Assembly (NCBI GenBank): GCA_910579975.1 | Contig: CAJTWU010000022.1 | Span: forward strand, 1 to 30,501 | Length of the DNA stretch: 30,501 bases | DNA from: an uncultured Vampirovibrio sp. | Lineage (GTDB): Bacteria > Cyanobacteriota > Vampirovibrionia > Gastranaerophilales > Gastranaerophilaceae | Direction of reading: 5' to 3' | Shown: positions 16,260 through 24,127 of the stretch, piece after piece | How positions within the stretch are numbered: the first letter of the stretch is position 1 | How the letters are laid out: each line of letters begins with the position of its first letter | The notes under the pieces: generated by a model | The model's input: the letters and a program-made list of their open reading frames with translations, nothing else | Databases searched by the model: none | Told to the model about the DNA's origin: nothing | Program-made: the position numbers and the translations under genes

Positions 16260-17270
16260 ATGAAATACAAAGACTATTATGAAACCCTAGGGGTAAAACG
16301 TGAGGCAACAGAAGCTGAAATTAAATCAGCTTATCGTAAGCTTGCAAGAAAGTATCATCCTGATGTTAATAAAACAAAAGAGGCAGAGGAAAAATTTAAA
16401 GATATTAATGAAGCCTATGAAGTATTAGGTGATAAGCAAAAACGTCAAAGATATGATAGTCTTGGCTCTTCATGGCAAGGAGGAGCAGATTATACTCCTC
16501 CTCCTGGATTTGAAAACTTTAATTTCAATTTCAATCAAGGCGGAGCACAATCCTTTGATTTTGGCGGAGGAGCTGGCGGTTTCTCTGATTTCTTCTCATC
16601 TTTGTTTGGCGATATGATGTCAGGGCAGCAAGGCGGATTTGATTTCTCCAGCTCAGGAATGAATATGGGTGGTGCTCGAAGAAAAGCTTCATCCCAGCCA
16701 AAAGAAGATTTAGATATAACAAAAACTCTTAATGTAACTGCACAAGAAATATTTGATAGAAAACCTATTTCGGTTACTTTTACTGAAATGGATAAATGTG
16801 GTTACTGTAATGGCGGTGGATATTGTTCACATTGCGGCGGTACCGGTATTCTTTCAACTCCTAAGACGGTCAAGGTGAAGTTACCCAAGGATATAACCGA
16901 AGGCAAAAAAGTTCGTCTTAAAGGGGAAGGAAAATCAAATCAATATGGACAAAAAGGTGACTTATACCTTGTAATACATTTTAAAGACCCTGAATACACC
17001 TTTGATGGTGCAAATTTAACTAAAGATGTTGAAGTAACTCCTCCGGAGGCAGTTTTGGGTGCAAATAAAGATATCCAAACTCTACATGGCAAAATTAATA
17101 TTAAAATCCCGGCTGGAGTTTCAAGCGGACAATCATTAAGGCTGAAAAACCTCGGATTGCCTTTAGGTAATAGTTATGGTGATTTGAATGCAAAGATTAA
17201 AATTGTTGTGCCGAAAAATTATTCACAAGAAATAAAAGATTTATATAAGAAAATACAAGAACTAAGTTAA
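16260..17270 (+). CDS. dnaJ: DnaJ-family co-chaperone with a reduced zinc site
   Basis: This J-domain protein of 336 residues stimulates DnaK ATPase and delivers substrates. The J-domain spans 3-69 with HPD at 33-35. A Gly/Phe-rich linker (about 70-135) follows. In place of the four CxxCxGxG repeats of DnaJ there is a single short cysteine module, C180xxC183...C189xxC192 (KCGYCNGGGYCSHCGGTG), enough for one zinc. The two C-terminal substrate-binding beta domains (about 203-330) follow, as in CbpA/DnaJ. It is thus intermediate between type I and type II Hsp40. The SD is AAGG, 7 bases before the ATG. It appears to be monocistronic; no CIRCE element is visible upstream. Confidence 0.9.
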   Translation: MKYKDYYETLGVKREATEAEIKSAYRKLARKYHPDVNKTKEAEEKFKDINEAYEVLGDKQKRQRYDSLGSSWQGGADYTPPPGFENFNFNFNQGGAQSFDFGGGAGGFSDFFSSLFGDMMSGQQGGFDFSSSGMNMGGARRKASSQPKEDLDITKTLNVTAQEIFDRKPISVTFTEMDKCGYCNGGGYCSHCGGTGILSTPKTVKVKLPKDITEGKKVRLKGEGKSNQYGQKGDLYLVIHFKDPEYTFDGANLTKDVEVTPPEAVLGANKDIQTLHGKINIKIPAGVSSGQSLRLKNLGLPLGNSYGDLNAKIKIVVPKNYSQEIKDLYKKIQELS

Positions 17271-17284
17271 CTTATATTAACCCC

Positions 17285-17317
17285 TTGACATGGACTTCCT
17301 TTATTAAGACAATAAAG
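17285..17317 (+). promoter_or_regulatory. Predicted gcv operon promoter with overlapping inverted repeat
   Basis: TTGACA (17285-17290), 17 bases, GACAAT (17308-17313). A perfect inverted repeat CTTTATT (17299-17305) / AATAAAG (17311-17317) overlaps the -10 region and could be an operator. Only 68 bases separate dnaJ from gcvT, so there is no space for a glycine riboswitch. Confidence 0.5.
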
Positions 17318-17338
17318 AAGATATATTAGGGGGAGTTT

Positions 17339-18439
17339 ATGACTAAACAGACTTTTTTACATGATAAACACATTGCACAGGGTGCTAAAATGGTAGATTT
17401 TGCCGGTTGGCATATGCCTGTACAGTATTCTTCTATTATTGAAGAACACAAAACTGTAAGAGAGTCGGTTGGTATTTTTGATGTTTCTCATATGGGTGAA
17501 GTAATTGTCCAAGGTGAAGATGCTCTTCCTTTTTTAAATAAGATTGTCCCGCAAGACATTAATAAACTTGTAGGTTTAAAAGCTGTTTATTGTCAATTAA
17601 CTAATAAACAGGGCGGTCTTATTGACGACTTGATTATCTATAAGCTTGAGGATAAAAAATATCTTATTATTGCAAATGCTTCCCGTATAGATGAAGACTT
17701 AAACTGGATGGTTAGGAATAAAGTTGGCTTTGATGTGCAGATTATTAATGAATCTCATAACTACTCACTGCTTGCGGTACAAGGACCAAAAGCATGTGAA
17801 TTAATAAGAGCTTTAGGGGTGGAAGAATTACCTCAATTTTTCTCAATTAAACGAGGAGAATTGTTCAATATTAACCTATGGATTTCAAGAACAGGCTACA
17901 CAGGTGAAGATGGTGTTGAAATTCTTGTAAGAAATGAGTTTTCTGAATATCTTTGGGATAAATTGATGGAAGCTGGAAAAGAATATGGTATTAAGCCTAT
18001 CGGACTGGGTGCTCGTGATACTTTAAGACTTGAGGCTGCACTTCATTTATACGGTAATGATTTGAATGAAGAAACAACTCCTGTTGAAGCGGGTTTGAGC
18101 TGGTCAATTCCAAAAGATAAAAAAGAAGATTATAATGGTAAAGCTGTAATCGAAAAACAGATTAAAGAAGGTATTTCTAAAAAGTTAATTGGTTTTAAAA
18201 TGTTAGATAGAGGTATTGCTCGTCATGAATATGAAGTATACTTTAATAATGAAAAGGTTGGAATTGTTACCAGCGGAGGAGTATCTCCTTCAAGAGGAGA
18301 TAATATCGGTTTAGCTTATGTTAAAAATCTTGACAATTTAGCTGTAGGCTCTACAATTCAAATATTAATACGTGAAAAATTATATAATGCAGAAGTTATT
18401 AATAAACCATTTGTAAAAAAACGTAATAAAGGAGAATAG
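17339..18439 (+). CDS. gcvT: Glycine cleavage system T protein (aminomethyltransferase)
   Basis: GcvT transfers the aminomethyl carbon from the lipoyl arm of GcvH to tetrahydrofolate, releasing ammonia and giving 5,10-methylene-THF. Family features are GAKMVDFAGWHMPVQY (about 16-31), VSHMGE, the folate-site aspartates in GGLIDDLIIY, SRTGYTGEDG and GLGARDTLRLEA; the barrel domain (GIVTSGGVSPSRGDNIGLAY) follows. The length of 366 residues is normal. SD AGGGGGAG sits close to the ATG. It is first in the operon and is followed by gcvH after 5 bases. Confidence 0.95.
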   Translation: MTKQTFLHDKHIAQGAKMVDFAGWHMPVQYSSIIEEHKTVRESVGIFDVSHMGEVIVQGEDALPFLNKIVPQDINKLVGLKAVYCQLTNKQGGLIDDLIIYKLEDKKYLIIANASRIDEDLNWMVRNKVGFDVQIINESHNYSLLAVQGPKACELIRALGVEELPQFFSIKRGELFNINLWISRTGYTGEDGVEILVRNEFSEYLWDKLMEAGKEYGIKPIGLGARDTLRLEAALHLYGNDLNEETTPVEAGLSWSIPKDKKEDYNGKAVIEKQIKEGISKKLIGFKMLDRGIARHEYEVYFNNEKVGIVTSGGVSPSRGDNIGLAYVKNLDNLAVGSTIQILIREKLYNAEVINKPFVKKRNKGE

Positions 18440-18444
18440 TTTAG

Positions 18445-18819
18445 ATGAACGAAAGTATGTTATGTACTAAAACTCACGAATATGTACTTGAACAAGGTGA
18501 TAAGTACGAAGTTGGTATAACAGATTATGCGATTGAACAGCTTGGTGATATCGTTTTTATTGAACTACCGGAAGTAGGTTCTGAATTTTCCAAAAACGAA
18601 GTTTTTGCTACAATTGAATCAGTAAAGGCTGCTTCAGAAATCTATATGCCGATTTCAGGAAAAGTAGTAGAAATTAATGAAGAAGTTGTAAATAGTCCTG
18701 AACTTCTTAATGATGAAAATCATGCTGATAAATGGCTGATTAAAATCGAAACAGAAGCTGATCAAGTTGAATTTGCAGACTTGTTGGATTACTCAGATTA
18801 TAAAGAAGAAGTGGAATAG
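18445..18819 (+). CDS. gcvH: Glycine cleavage system H protein
   Basis: GcvH is the lipoylated shuttle that carries the aminomethyl group between the P and T proteins. The lipoyl lysine is K61 in ESVKAAS, within the canonical hybrid-motif fold, followed by PISGKVVEIN. At 124 residues it has the usual size. It lies 5 bases after gcvT and 3 bases before gcvPA. SD AAGGAG lies about 12 bases upstream of the ATG. Confidence 0.95.
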   Translation: MNESMLCTKTHEYVLEQGDKYEVGITDYAIEQLGDIVFIELPEVGSEFSKNEVFATIESVKAASEIYMPISGKVVEINEEVVNSPELLNDENHADKWLIKIETEADQVEFADLLDYSDYKEEVE

Positions 18820-18822
18820 TTA

Positions 18823-20061
18823 ATGAAAAATTTTATAGCTCACACCAATGAAATTCGCAATGAAATGCTTAAGGCTGTTTCTTGTGCATCTGTTGATGAT
18901 TTATTTAAGCAAATTCCTGTTCAATTTAAGGAATTTAAAATGGAAAATCCTTTAAGTGAATTGGAGGCTCAAAAGAAAGTAAAGGCCTTAGCAAGAAAAA
19001 ATATGACTGAATATGCAAATTTCTTAGGCGGTGGTGTCTATAATAAATTTATTCCTGCGGCAGTTAATTATGTTGCTCAAAGATTTGAATTTTTAACTGC
19101 TTATACTCCATATCAGCCTGAAATCTCTCAAGGTACTTTGCAGATAATTTATGAATATCAGACAATGATTTCAAGATTAACAGGTATGGATATTGCAAAT
19201 GCTTCAATGTATGATGGAGGCTCTGCTTGTGCCGAAGCTATTCTTATGGCGCATAGAATTGCACGTGGCAAAAAGAATAAGGCTCTGGTCTCAAATAAAC
19301 TTAATCCTGAATATAGCGAAGTAATAAAAACATATTTATGGGCACAAGGGATTGAACTTGAGTTATTTGAAGAATTACCTGAAAATATTTCAGAATATTG
19401 CTGTGTGTTAATTCAGAATCCTGATTATTATGGTGAAGTATCTGAAATTAAGAAACTTGATACAGTTTTAATCGTTTGTTCTAATTTAAGCGCCCTTTCT
19501 GTATTAGAACCGCCGCGTGAGGCTGATATTGTTGTTGGTGATATTCAACCGCTTGGTATTTCAATGAATTTCGGCGGACCTCATGCCGGATACATGGCTT
19601 GTAAAGAAACATACATGCGCCAAATGCCAGGACGTTTAGTTGGAAAAACTCTCGACAAAGATGGCAATGAGGCGTATACTCTTACTATTCAAACACGTGA
19701 GCAGCATATTAAACGTGAAAAAGCAACAAGTAATATTTGTTCAAATCAATCTTTAATAGCTCTTTCTGCAACTCTTTATTTGAGTCTTGTCGGAGAAGAA
19801 GGTTTTAAACAAGCAGGTATTATGTCTGCTAATATGGCACATGCTCTTTCAAAAATGCTTGCCGGAAGAGGTATAAAAACACTCAATAACAACTTCTTTA
19901 ATGAATTTGTTATTGAAGTTTCTAATACTGATGAATTCCTTGAAAATCTTAAAAATGAAGGAATTTTAGGCGGCATAAAACTTGATAAAAACAGAATTTT
20001 AGTTTGTACAACTGAAATGAATACTGAAGAAGAAATTTTAGATTATATTAATGCGATATAG
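18823..20061 (+). CDS. gcvPA: Glycine dehydrogenase (decarboxylating) subunit 1
   Basis: This is the N-terminal half of the split P protein, which with GcvPB forms the PLP-dependent glycine decarboxylase. Recognisable stretches are GGGVYNKFIPAAV, YTPYQPEISQGTLQ, SMYDGGSACAEA, GISMNFGGPHAGYMA, MPGRLVG and TREQHIKREKATSNICSNQ. At 412 residues it is somewhat shorter than usual (about 440) but complete. The PLP lysine belongs to GcvPB, and no gcvPB is present in this window; the next gene is a nucleoside transporter. GcvPB is probably encoded elsewhere, otherwise glycine cleavage could not run. Confidence 0.93.
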   Translation: MKNFIAHTNEIRNEMLKAVSCASVDDLFKQIPVQFKEFKMENPLSELEAQKKVKALARKNMTEYANFLGGGVYNKFIPAAVNYVAQRFEFLTAYTPYQPEISQGTLQIIYEYQTMISRLTGMDIANASMYDGGSACAEAILMAHRIARGKKNKALVSNKLNPEYSEVIKTYLWAQGIELELFEELPENISEYCCVLIQNPDYYGEVSEIKKLDTVLIVCSNLSALSVLEPPREADIVVGDIQPLGISMNFGGPHAGYMACKETYMRQMPGRLVGKTLDKDGNEAYTLTIQTREQHIKREKATSNICSNQSLIALSATLYLSLVGEEGFKQAGIMSANMAHALSKMLAGRGIKTLNNNFFNEFVIEVSNTDEFLENLKNEGILGGIKLDKNRILVCTTEMNTEEEILDYINAI

Positions 20062-20073
20062 CAAGGAGATTAC

Positions 20074-21342
20074 ATGGAAAGATTTGTTGGTATTATAGGA
20101 ATAGTCGTAATATTTTTGATTTGCTACGGTTTATCAAATAATAGAAAGGCTATTAACTACAAAACTATTGGGATGGGCTTCTTGCTTCAAATATTGTTAG
20201 CTTTATTTATTTTTAAGTTTCCTCCGGGACAAAAACTATTTTTGTTAATCGGTGAATTTATCCGTAAAATCTTAGAGTTTGCTTATGAAGGCGGTACTTT
20301 TGTATTTGGGCCTTTAATGAATAATAGTCGTCTTGCAGAACTATTTGGCAATAATTACAGTATTTTTGCATTACAGCTCATTTGTTCAAGCATATTTATG
20401 ATGGTGCTTGTTAATATTCTTTACTATTACGGTATAATGCAGCGTGTTGTTGCTGTTCTTGGTAAAGCAATGAATAAGTTTATGCATGTATCAGGCGCAG
20501 AGGCTTTATCAAATGTAGCAAGTGCTTTTGTTGGGCAAATTGTTGCTCAAATTATGATTAAGCCTTATCTAGAAAAGTTAACACGTTCTGAACTCCTAGC
20601 CTCTATGGCGGGTTCTATGGCTTGTATTTCAGGTGCTATAATGCCGATTTATATTGGAATGGGTATACCGGCTCATTATTTATTGGCTTCTTGTGTGATG
20701 GCTGCTCCCGGAGCGCTTATCTTAACAAAAATTGTTTATCCTGAAACAGGAGAACCTGAAACTCGTGATAACATTCGTATTTCTCGTAGAAAACCTTTTA
20801 CAAATGTTTTTGATGGAATTTCAAGTGGTGCTTCAGAAGGTATGAAGGTAGCAATTAATGTTTCTGCTATGATTGTAGCTCTCGTTGCTCTTGTTGCTTT
20901 TATTGACTGGATATTAGGATTAACTGGCGGCTTTATGTATCACCATATTCCAGGCTGTTCACATATAGTAGGCTTATCTCATTTATCTTTAAAACTTATT
21001 TTAGGCAAAATTTTCTCAGTCTTTGCAATTATCTTAGGTGTGCCGCTTAATGATGCTTCTACGGTTGGCGCGTTGATGGGTACGAAACTGGTATTGAATG
21101 AAATGGTTGCTTATGTTCAGCTTGCACCACTCAAGGGAATTATAGATCCTAAAAGTTTTATGATTGCAAGTTTTGCACTATGTTCTTTTGGTAACTTTGG
21201 TTCTATAGCTATTCAAATAGGAGGTATAGGTGAACTTGCACCAAACCAAAGAAAAAATCTTGCCCGCTTAGGTTTAAGAGCTCTTATTTGCGGTACTTTA
21301 AGCTGTTATCTTTCTGCAGCTATAGTTGGTGTTTTGCTTTAA
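20074..21342 (+). CDS. Concentrative nucleoside transporter (CNT/NupC family)
   Basis: The polytopic inner-membrane protein of 422 residues is expected to import nucleosides with H+ or Na+. CNT marks are LYYYGIMQRVV-like and SGAEALSNVASAFVGQ segments, IKPYLEKLTRSEL, GVPLNDASTVGALMGTK, LNEMVAY, and FGNFGSIAIQIGGIGELAP near the C-terminus. The nucleobase-site motif, normally GQTEA, reads GQIVA (154-158), so the polar Thr and Glu are replaced by Ile and Val. This predicts altered or lost pyrimidine recognition. The ribose-side NE motif is kept. It starts 12 bases after gcvPA behind AAGGAG, so it is probably in the gcv operon. The last 45 bases overlap the convergent small gene. Confidence 0.85.
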   Translation: MERFVGIIGIVVIFLICYGLSNNRKAINYKTIGMGFLLQILLALFIFKFPPGQKLFLLIGEFIRKILEFAYEGGTFVFGPLMNNSRLAELFGNNYSIFALQLICSSIFMMVLVNILYYYGIMQRVVAVLGKAMNKFMHVSGAEALSNVASAFVGQIVAQIMIKPYLEKLTRSELLASMAGSMACISGAIMPIYIGMGIPAHYLLASCVMAAPGALILTKIVYPETGEPETRDNIRISRRKPFTNVFDGISSGASEGMKVAINVSAMIVALVALVAFIDWILGLTGGFMYHHIPGCSHIVGLSHLSLKLILGKIFSVFAIILGVPLNDASTVGALMGTKLVLNEMVAYVQLAPLKGIIDPKSFMIASFALCSFGNFGSIAIQIGGIGELAPNQRKNLARLGLRALICGTLSCYLSAAIVGVLL

Positions 21343-21591
21343 TTTACCAAGTTCAAGCTCTATATTTAAATTAATTTCCTGAAGATTTGTAATTTTATCT
21401 AATGCAATATTCAGTAAGTTGTTATAGTGGTTTCTTTCTTTGCTTAAATTTGTTTTGGCATTTTCTTCCAGATTATAGTAAATGCCAGCAAATTCTCGTT
21501 CCTGACAAGTATCTTTAGTGACTTTAATGATACTTTCTAAAGTAAATAATTCTTCTGCAACTTTTTCGATACTTGTAAAAATCTTTTCCAT
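21298..21591 (-). CDS. Small helical protein, 97 aa, unknown
   Basis: I do not recognise this protein. It is charged and helical throughout (MEKIFTSIEKVAEELFTLES, then ALDKITNLQEINLNIELELGKL), with coiled-coil character at both ends. The start is convincing: AAAGGAG lies 4-5 bases before the ATG, and a TGC-TATACT extended -10 sits upstream (21635-21640 on the plus strand). Its 3' end overlaps the opposing transporter gene by 45 bases, so the two mRNAs are complementary there. That overlap is the main reason for doubt; the C-terminal residues (NYSCRKITA) come from it. Confidence 0.6.
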   Translation of the reverse strand: MEKIFTSIEKVAEELFTLESIIKVTKDTCQEREFAGIYYNLEENAKTNLSKERNHYNNLLNIALDKITNLQEINLNIELELGKLKQNTNYSCRKITA

Positions 21592-21684
21592 AATGTCTCC
21601 TTTTGCCGTGTTCTAATTCCAAGTACATATTACAAGTATAGCAAGAGCGTAAAAAATGTCGCTAATATATTTTCCAATTTACAA

Positions 21685-22776
21685 TTATTTACATGTGATA
21701 AATGCATTTAAATATTTAATAAGTTCGTTGAAAGATACGTCATTAGGGGTTTTTAGCCTGTTTTTTAGATATTCATCTATTGTTGCTAAAATTTCTAAAA
21801 ATGTAGTTTCTGTTATATTTTCATCCACGAAATCTTCATAAATGTTTAGAATATAAGCATAAGTATCTTCACCTTTGTGCATTTTTATTTGTATTAGAGC
21901 TTGCCTAAATTTTTCATTTGCAAAACTTACATTTAAAATATCACTGTAAAGCTTTGCTGAATTCTTGATTTTTTTCATCAAAGCATCTTCGGACATATAT
22001 TGAAGCATTGTTTCAAAGTAATTTACAAAAATTTCGTAAAAACGGGTAGAGTCAAATTCTTTAAAGTTAAATTTGGTTATGAAAAAATCTTTAAAGAATT
22101 GAATTATGTCTGTGTCATTAGTGTATATTCTTTTTAAACTATCCCATTCATTCAAAATACCTAAGGATTTCAAGTAATCTTCTATAAGCAGCAGTTGATT
22201 AAGCTTTGAGTTACCTTTGTTCAGGCTGTAAAATAAATCTCTTTTTGAAACATTTTCTGTATCAACGATATAAACTATTATTTTGTTAAGCATTTGGAAA
22301 ATATTGGCTGCTTGCAGCTTTTCTTCCTTAATTTGTGTCCAAAAATTATGTAATAATATAAACAGCGGAGATTTTTTCTCTTTTCCTGATAGCTTATCAC
22401 CAAAAAGAATTTTCTCAAAAATTATCTGTTCCTCTTCAGGTAATCTTAGTTTTGTTTTTGAACCGTCTAAAAGATATTTTGAACGTATAGTACGTATAGC
22501 TTTATCATTTTTTGCAGATGTTTTTTTGTAGCATTCACAAACTGCATGCAACAATAATGATAATGATAACAGACGGTTTAATCCATCAATTATTGTATAT
22601 TGTTCAAGATTTCTTTGATGTAGATAAATAATTCCTAAATCTATTTTTTTAGTAAATGTTTCATCTTCTGTCATTAAATCCAGAAAGTTAACAAGCTCAT
22701 CATCGCACACTGCATAATCTAGAGTGTACAAATCTTTTGCTTTATTTAAAAATTCAAGTAGATTTACTGTTTCCAT
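21685..22776 (-). CDS. DUF262-like protein (degenerate ParB/GmrS-type fold)
   Basis: The segment LGIIYLHQRNLEQYTIIDGLNRLLSLSLLLHAV (about 47-79) matches the DUF262 core, strand then DGQQR then L-T-x-L helix, as in GmrSD and related restriction or defence proteins. The usual DGQQR reads DGLNR (64-68), and the N-terminal YQRxYxW motif is not recognisable. The rest is a long helical domain (about 85-363), as in DUF262 proteins. There is no HNH/DUF1524 (GmrD) domain, so nuclease activity of that type is not supported. It is 3 bases downstream of the winged-helix gene and surely co-transcribed. The function is unknown; a nucleotide-sensing or regulatory role with its partner is one possibility. 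Confidence 0.5.
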   Translation of the reverse strand: METVNLLEFLNKAKDLYTLDYAVCDDELVNFLDLMTEDETFTKKIDLGIIYLHQRNLEQYTIIDGLNRLLSLSLLLHAVCECYKKTSAKNDKAIRTIRSKYLLDGSKTKLRLPEEEQIIFEKILFGDKLSGKEKKSPLFILLHNFWTQIKEEKLQAANIFQMLNKIIVYIVDTENVSKRDLFYSLNKGNSKLNQLLLIEDYLKSLGILNEWDSLKRIYTNDTDIIQFFKDFFITKFNFKEFDSTRFYEIFVNYFETMLQYMSEDALMKKIKNSAKLYSDILNVSFANEKFRQALIQIKMHKGEDTYAYILNIYEDFVDENITETTFLEILATIDEYLKNRLKTPNDVSFNELIKYLNAFITCK

Positions 22777-22779
22777 TAA

Positions 22780-23412
22780 TTATTCTGCTAAAATGAAGCC
22801 GCCTGAAGGAACATTTCTAAGTTTATCACCTTCAATTTTTGCTCTCAAGTTTTTAATATACTTATAAACATAATCTCTAGGTAATTCTAATAGTTCTGCT
22901 AAATCTTTTGCAAAAACAGTTTTACCAATATTATTCAAGAAGTATTCAAAAACCAATTGTTCTCTATCTGTAAGAGATTTTTTTAATACAATATTAATTT
23001 CTGCTGTTTGAGCAGAAAGTTCTTCTGCTTTTTCAATTACAGTTTCTTCTTTTTTAGTTTTTTCAAATGTTTTATTAACAATATCTTTTAAAACATCCTC
23101 TTTTTTTGTAGAAATAGATGTTTTTAAATGTTTTACTTCATTTTGCATATCTTTTTTGTTAATAGAGAAAGGTGTATGCGATATCTGGCGTTCTCGTTTA
23201 AATGCACGTTCGGCAATAGCTGAAAAACCATCGCTTATATTAGTGTTAGTTGTAGATGAAGTACCTTTTGACATAACAATATCAACTACATCGTTAGTTG
23301 GCTTGCTCTCTTCTACACTTTTTCCTAATCTTGCTGCAAACTCCTCCAGCGTAATTTTTTCCAAAGAACTTCTCCACTGTCTTATCTCTTCCTTTGTCAA
23401 ATAATTAGGCAT
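22780..23412 (-). CDS. Winged-helix DNA-binding protein, OmpR/PhoB-like C-terminus
   Basis: This 210-residue protein has a short N-terminal helical motif (YLTKEEIRQWRSSLEKITLEE), a low-complexity Ser/Thr/Lys-rich middle (about 40-145) and a C-terminal winged helix (about 147-210). The latter follows the PhoB-type pattern: LTDREQLVFEYFLNN-G, then DLAELLELPRDYVYKYIKNLRAKIEGD, then NVPSGGFIL for the wing. No receiver domain is present, so control must come by another route, possibly through the linker or its DUF262-like partner. The start is ATG with AGGAG 7 bases upstream. The two genes form a minus-strand pair. Confidence 0.65.
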   Translation of the reverse strand: MPNYLTKEEIRQWRSSLEKITLEEFAARLGKSVEESKPTNDVVDIVMSKGTSSTTNTNISDGFSAIAERAFKRERQISHTPFSINKKDMQNEVKHLKTSISTKKEDVLKDIVNKTFEKTKKEETVIEKAEELSAQTAEINIVLKKSLTDREQLVFEYFLNNIGKTVFAKDLAELLELPRDYVYKYIKNLRAKIEGDKLRNVPSGGFILAE

Positions 23413-23537
23413 TAAACATCTCCTATATTAACTTATGATAGTCTTAATTCCCCTTACGGATTTCTCTTTACTATAATGTATCATAAACTTTTTAAATTTA
23501 GTTAAAATGTTTCGTGATGTAAAGATTTTTTTAACAA

Positions 23538-24125
23538 TTAATATTCTTGCACTATTCTTCCCGGTAAATGGTTCTGCTGAATAGTGTACAAGAGTCCTTC
23601 AGCACTTTGCTTATTCTTAAAAATTCCTACTTGTAAAGTATAATTATTAGAACCGATACATTTTACAATCGGAGTCAAATTTGAACCGCCTTCCATAATT
23701 ATATCGTTAGCAACTTTTGCTTGTTCAGCAGAAGTATAGGTTCCAATAAAAACTTTATATACAGGATCTGCAACAGGTGTTTTAAGAGCTTCTGCAACAG
23801 AATCTTCTGTGTTTGAGCCGGATAAAGTTTCCGGTTCATTTTTAATATCTTCAGCTCTTTTCATTAAATCAGAGAAATTTTTACCTTGATCTTCATCTTG
23901 TATCATAGCAAGTCTACCATCAACTATCTTTTTCATTTCTTCTGAATTATCAATTTCAGGTTCAGGTCTATCGCCTCCGATAGAAACATCAACTGATGGA
24001 GTAAGAGTTTTTATTAAAAATGTAAATACAAGAAGCATTCCAAAGAAAGAAATAATAAATAATTTTAATAGCCCATAATCTTTGGTTGAATTTTTCTTCA
24101 TATATTTTTTGTAACCGGTTGTCAT
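23538..24125 (-). CDS. Membrane-anchored SPOR-domain protein
   Basis: The protein of 195 residues has a short cytoplasmic start, one membrane segment (about 18-40, LLKLFIISFFGMLLVFTFLI), an acidic low-complexity linker and a C-terminal SPOR domain (about 120-195: VYKVFIGTYTSAEQAKVAND, YTLQVGIFKNKQSAEGLLY). SPOR domains bind peptidoglycan strands lacking stem peptides at division sites, so a septum- or envelope-related role is likely. The start at 24125 is set by AGAGGAG 7 bases upstream, not by the internal ATG at residue 9. It follows the DUF366 gene by 2 bases. Confidence 0.8.
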   Translation of the reverse strand: MTTGYKKYMKKNSTKDYGLLKLFIISFFGMLLVFTFLIKTLTPSVDVSIGGDRPEPEIDNSEEMKKIVDGRLAMIQDEDQGKNFSDLMKRAEDIKNEPETLSGSNTEDSVAEALKTPVADPVYKVFIGTYTSAEQAKVANDIIMEGGSNLTPIVKCIGSNNYTLQVGIFKNKQSAEGLLYTIQQNHLPGRIVQEY

Positions 24126-24127
24126 TT

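Noticed and set aside
17271..17338. Glycine riboswitch before gcvT
   Set aside because: Only 68 bases are available, largely occupied by the promoter and an inverted repeat; a glycine riboswitch needs more and its motifs are absent.
21685..22776. Active GmrSD-type restriction nuclease
   Set aside because: No HNH/DUF1524 domain is attached or adjacent, and the DGQQR motif is changed to DGLNR.
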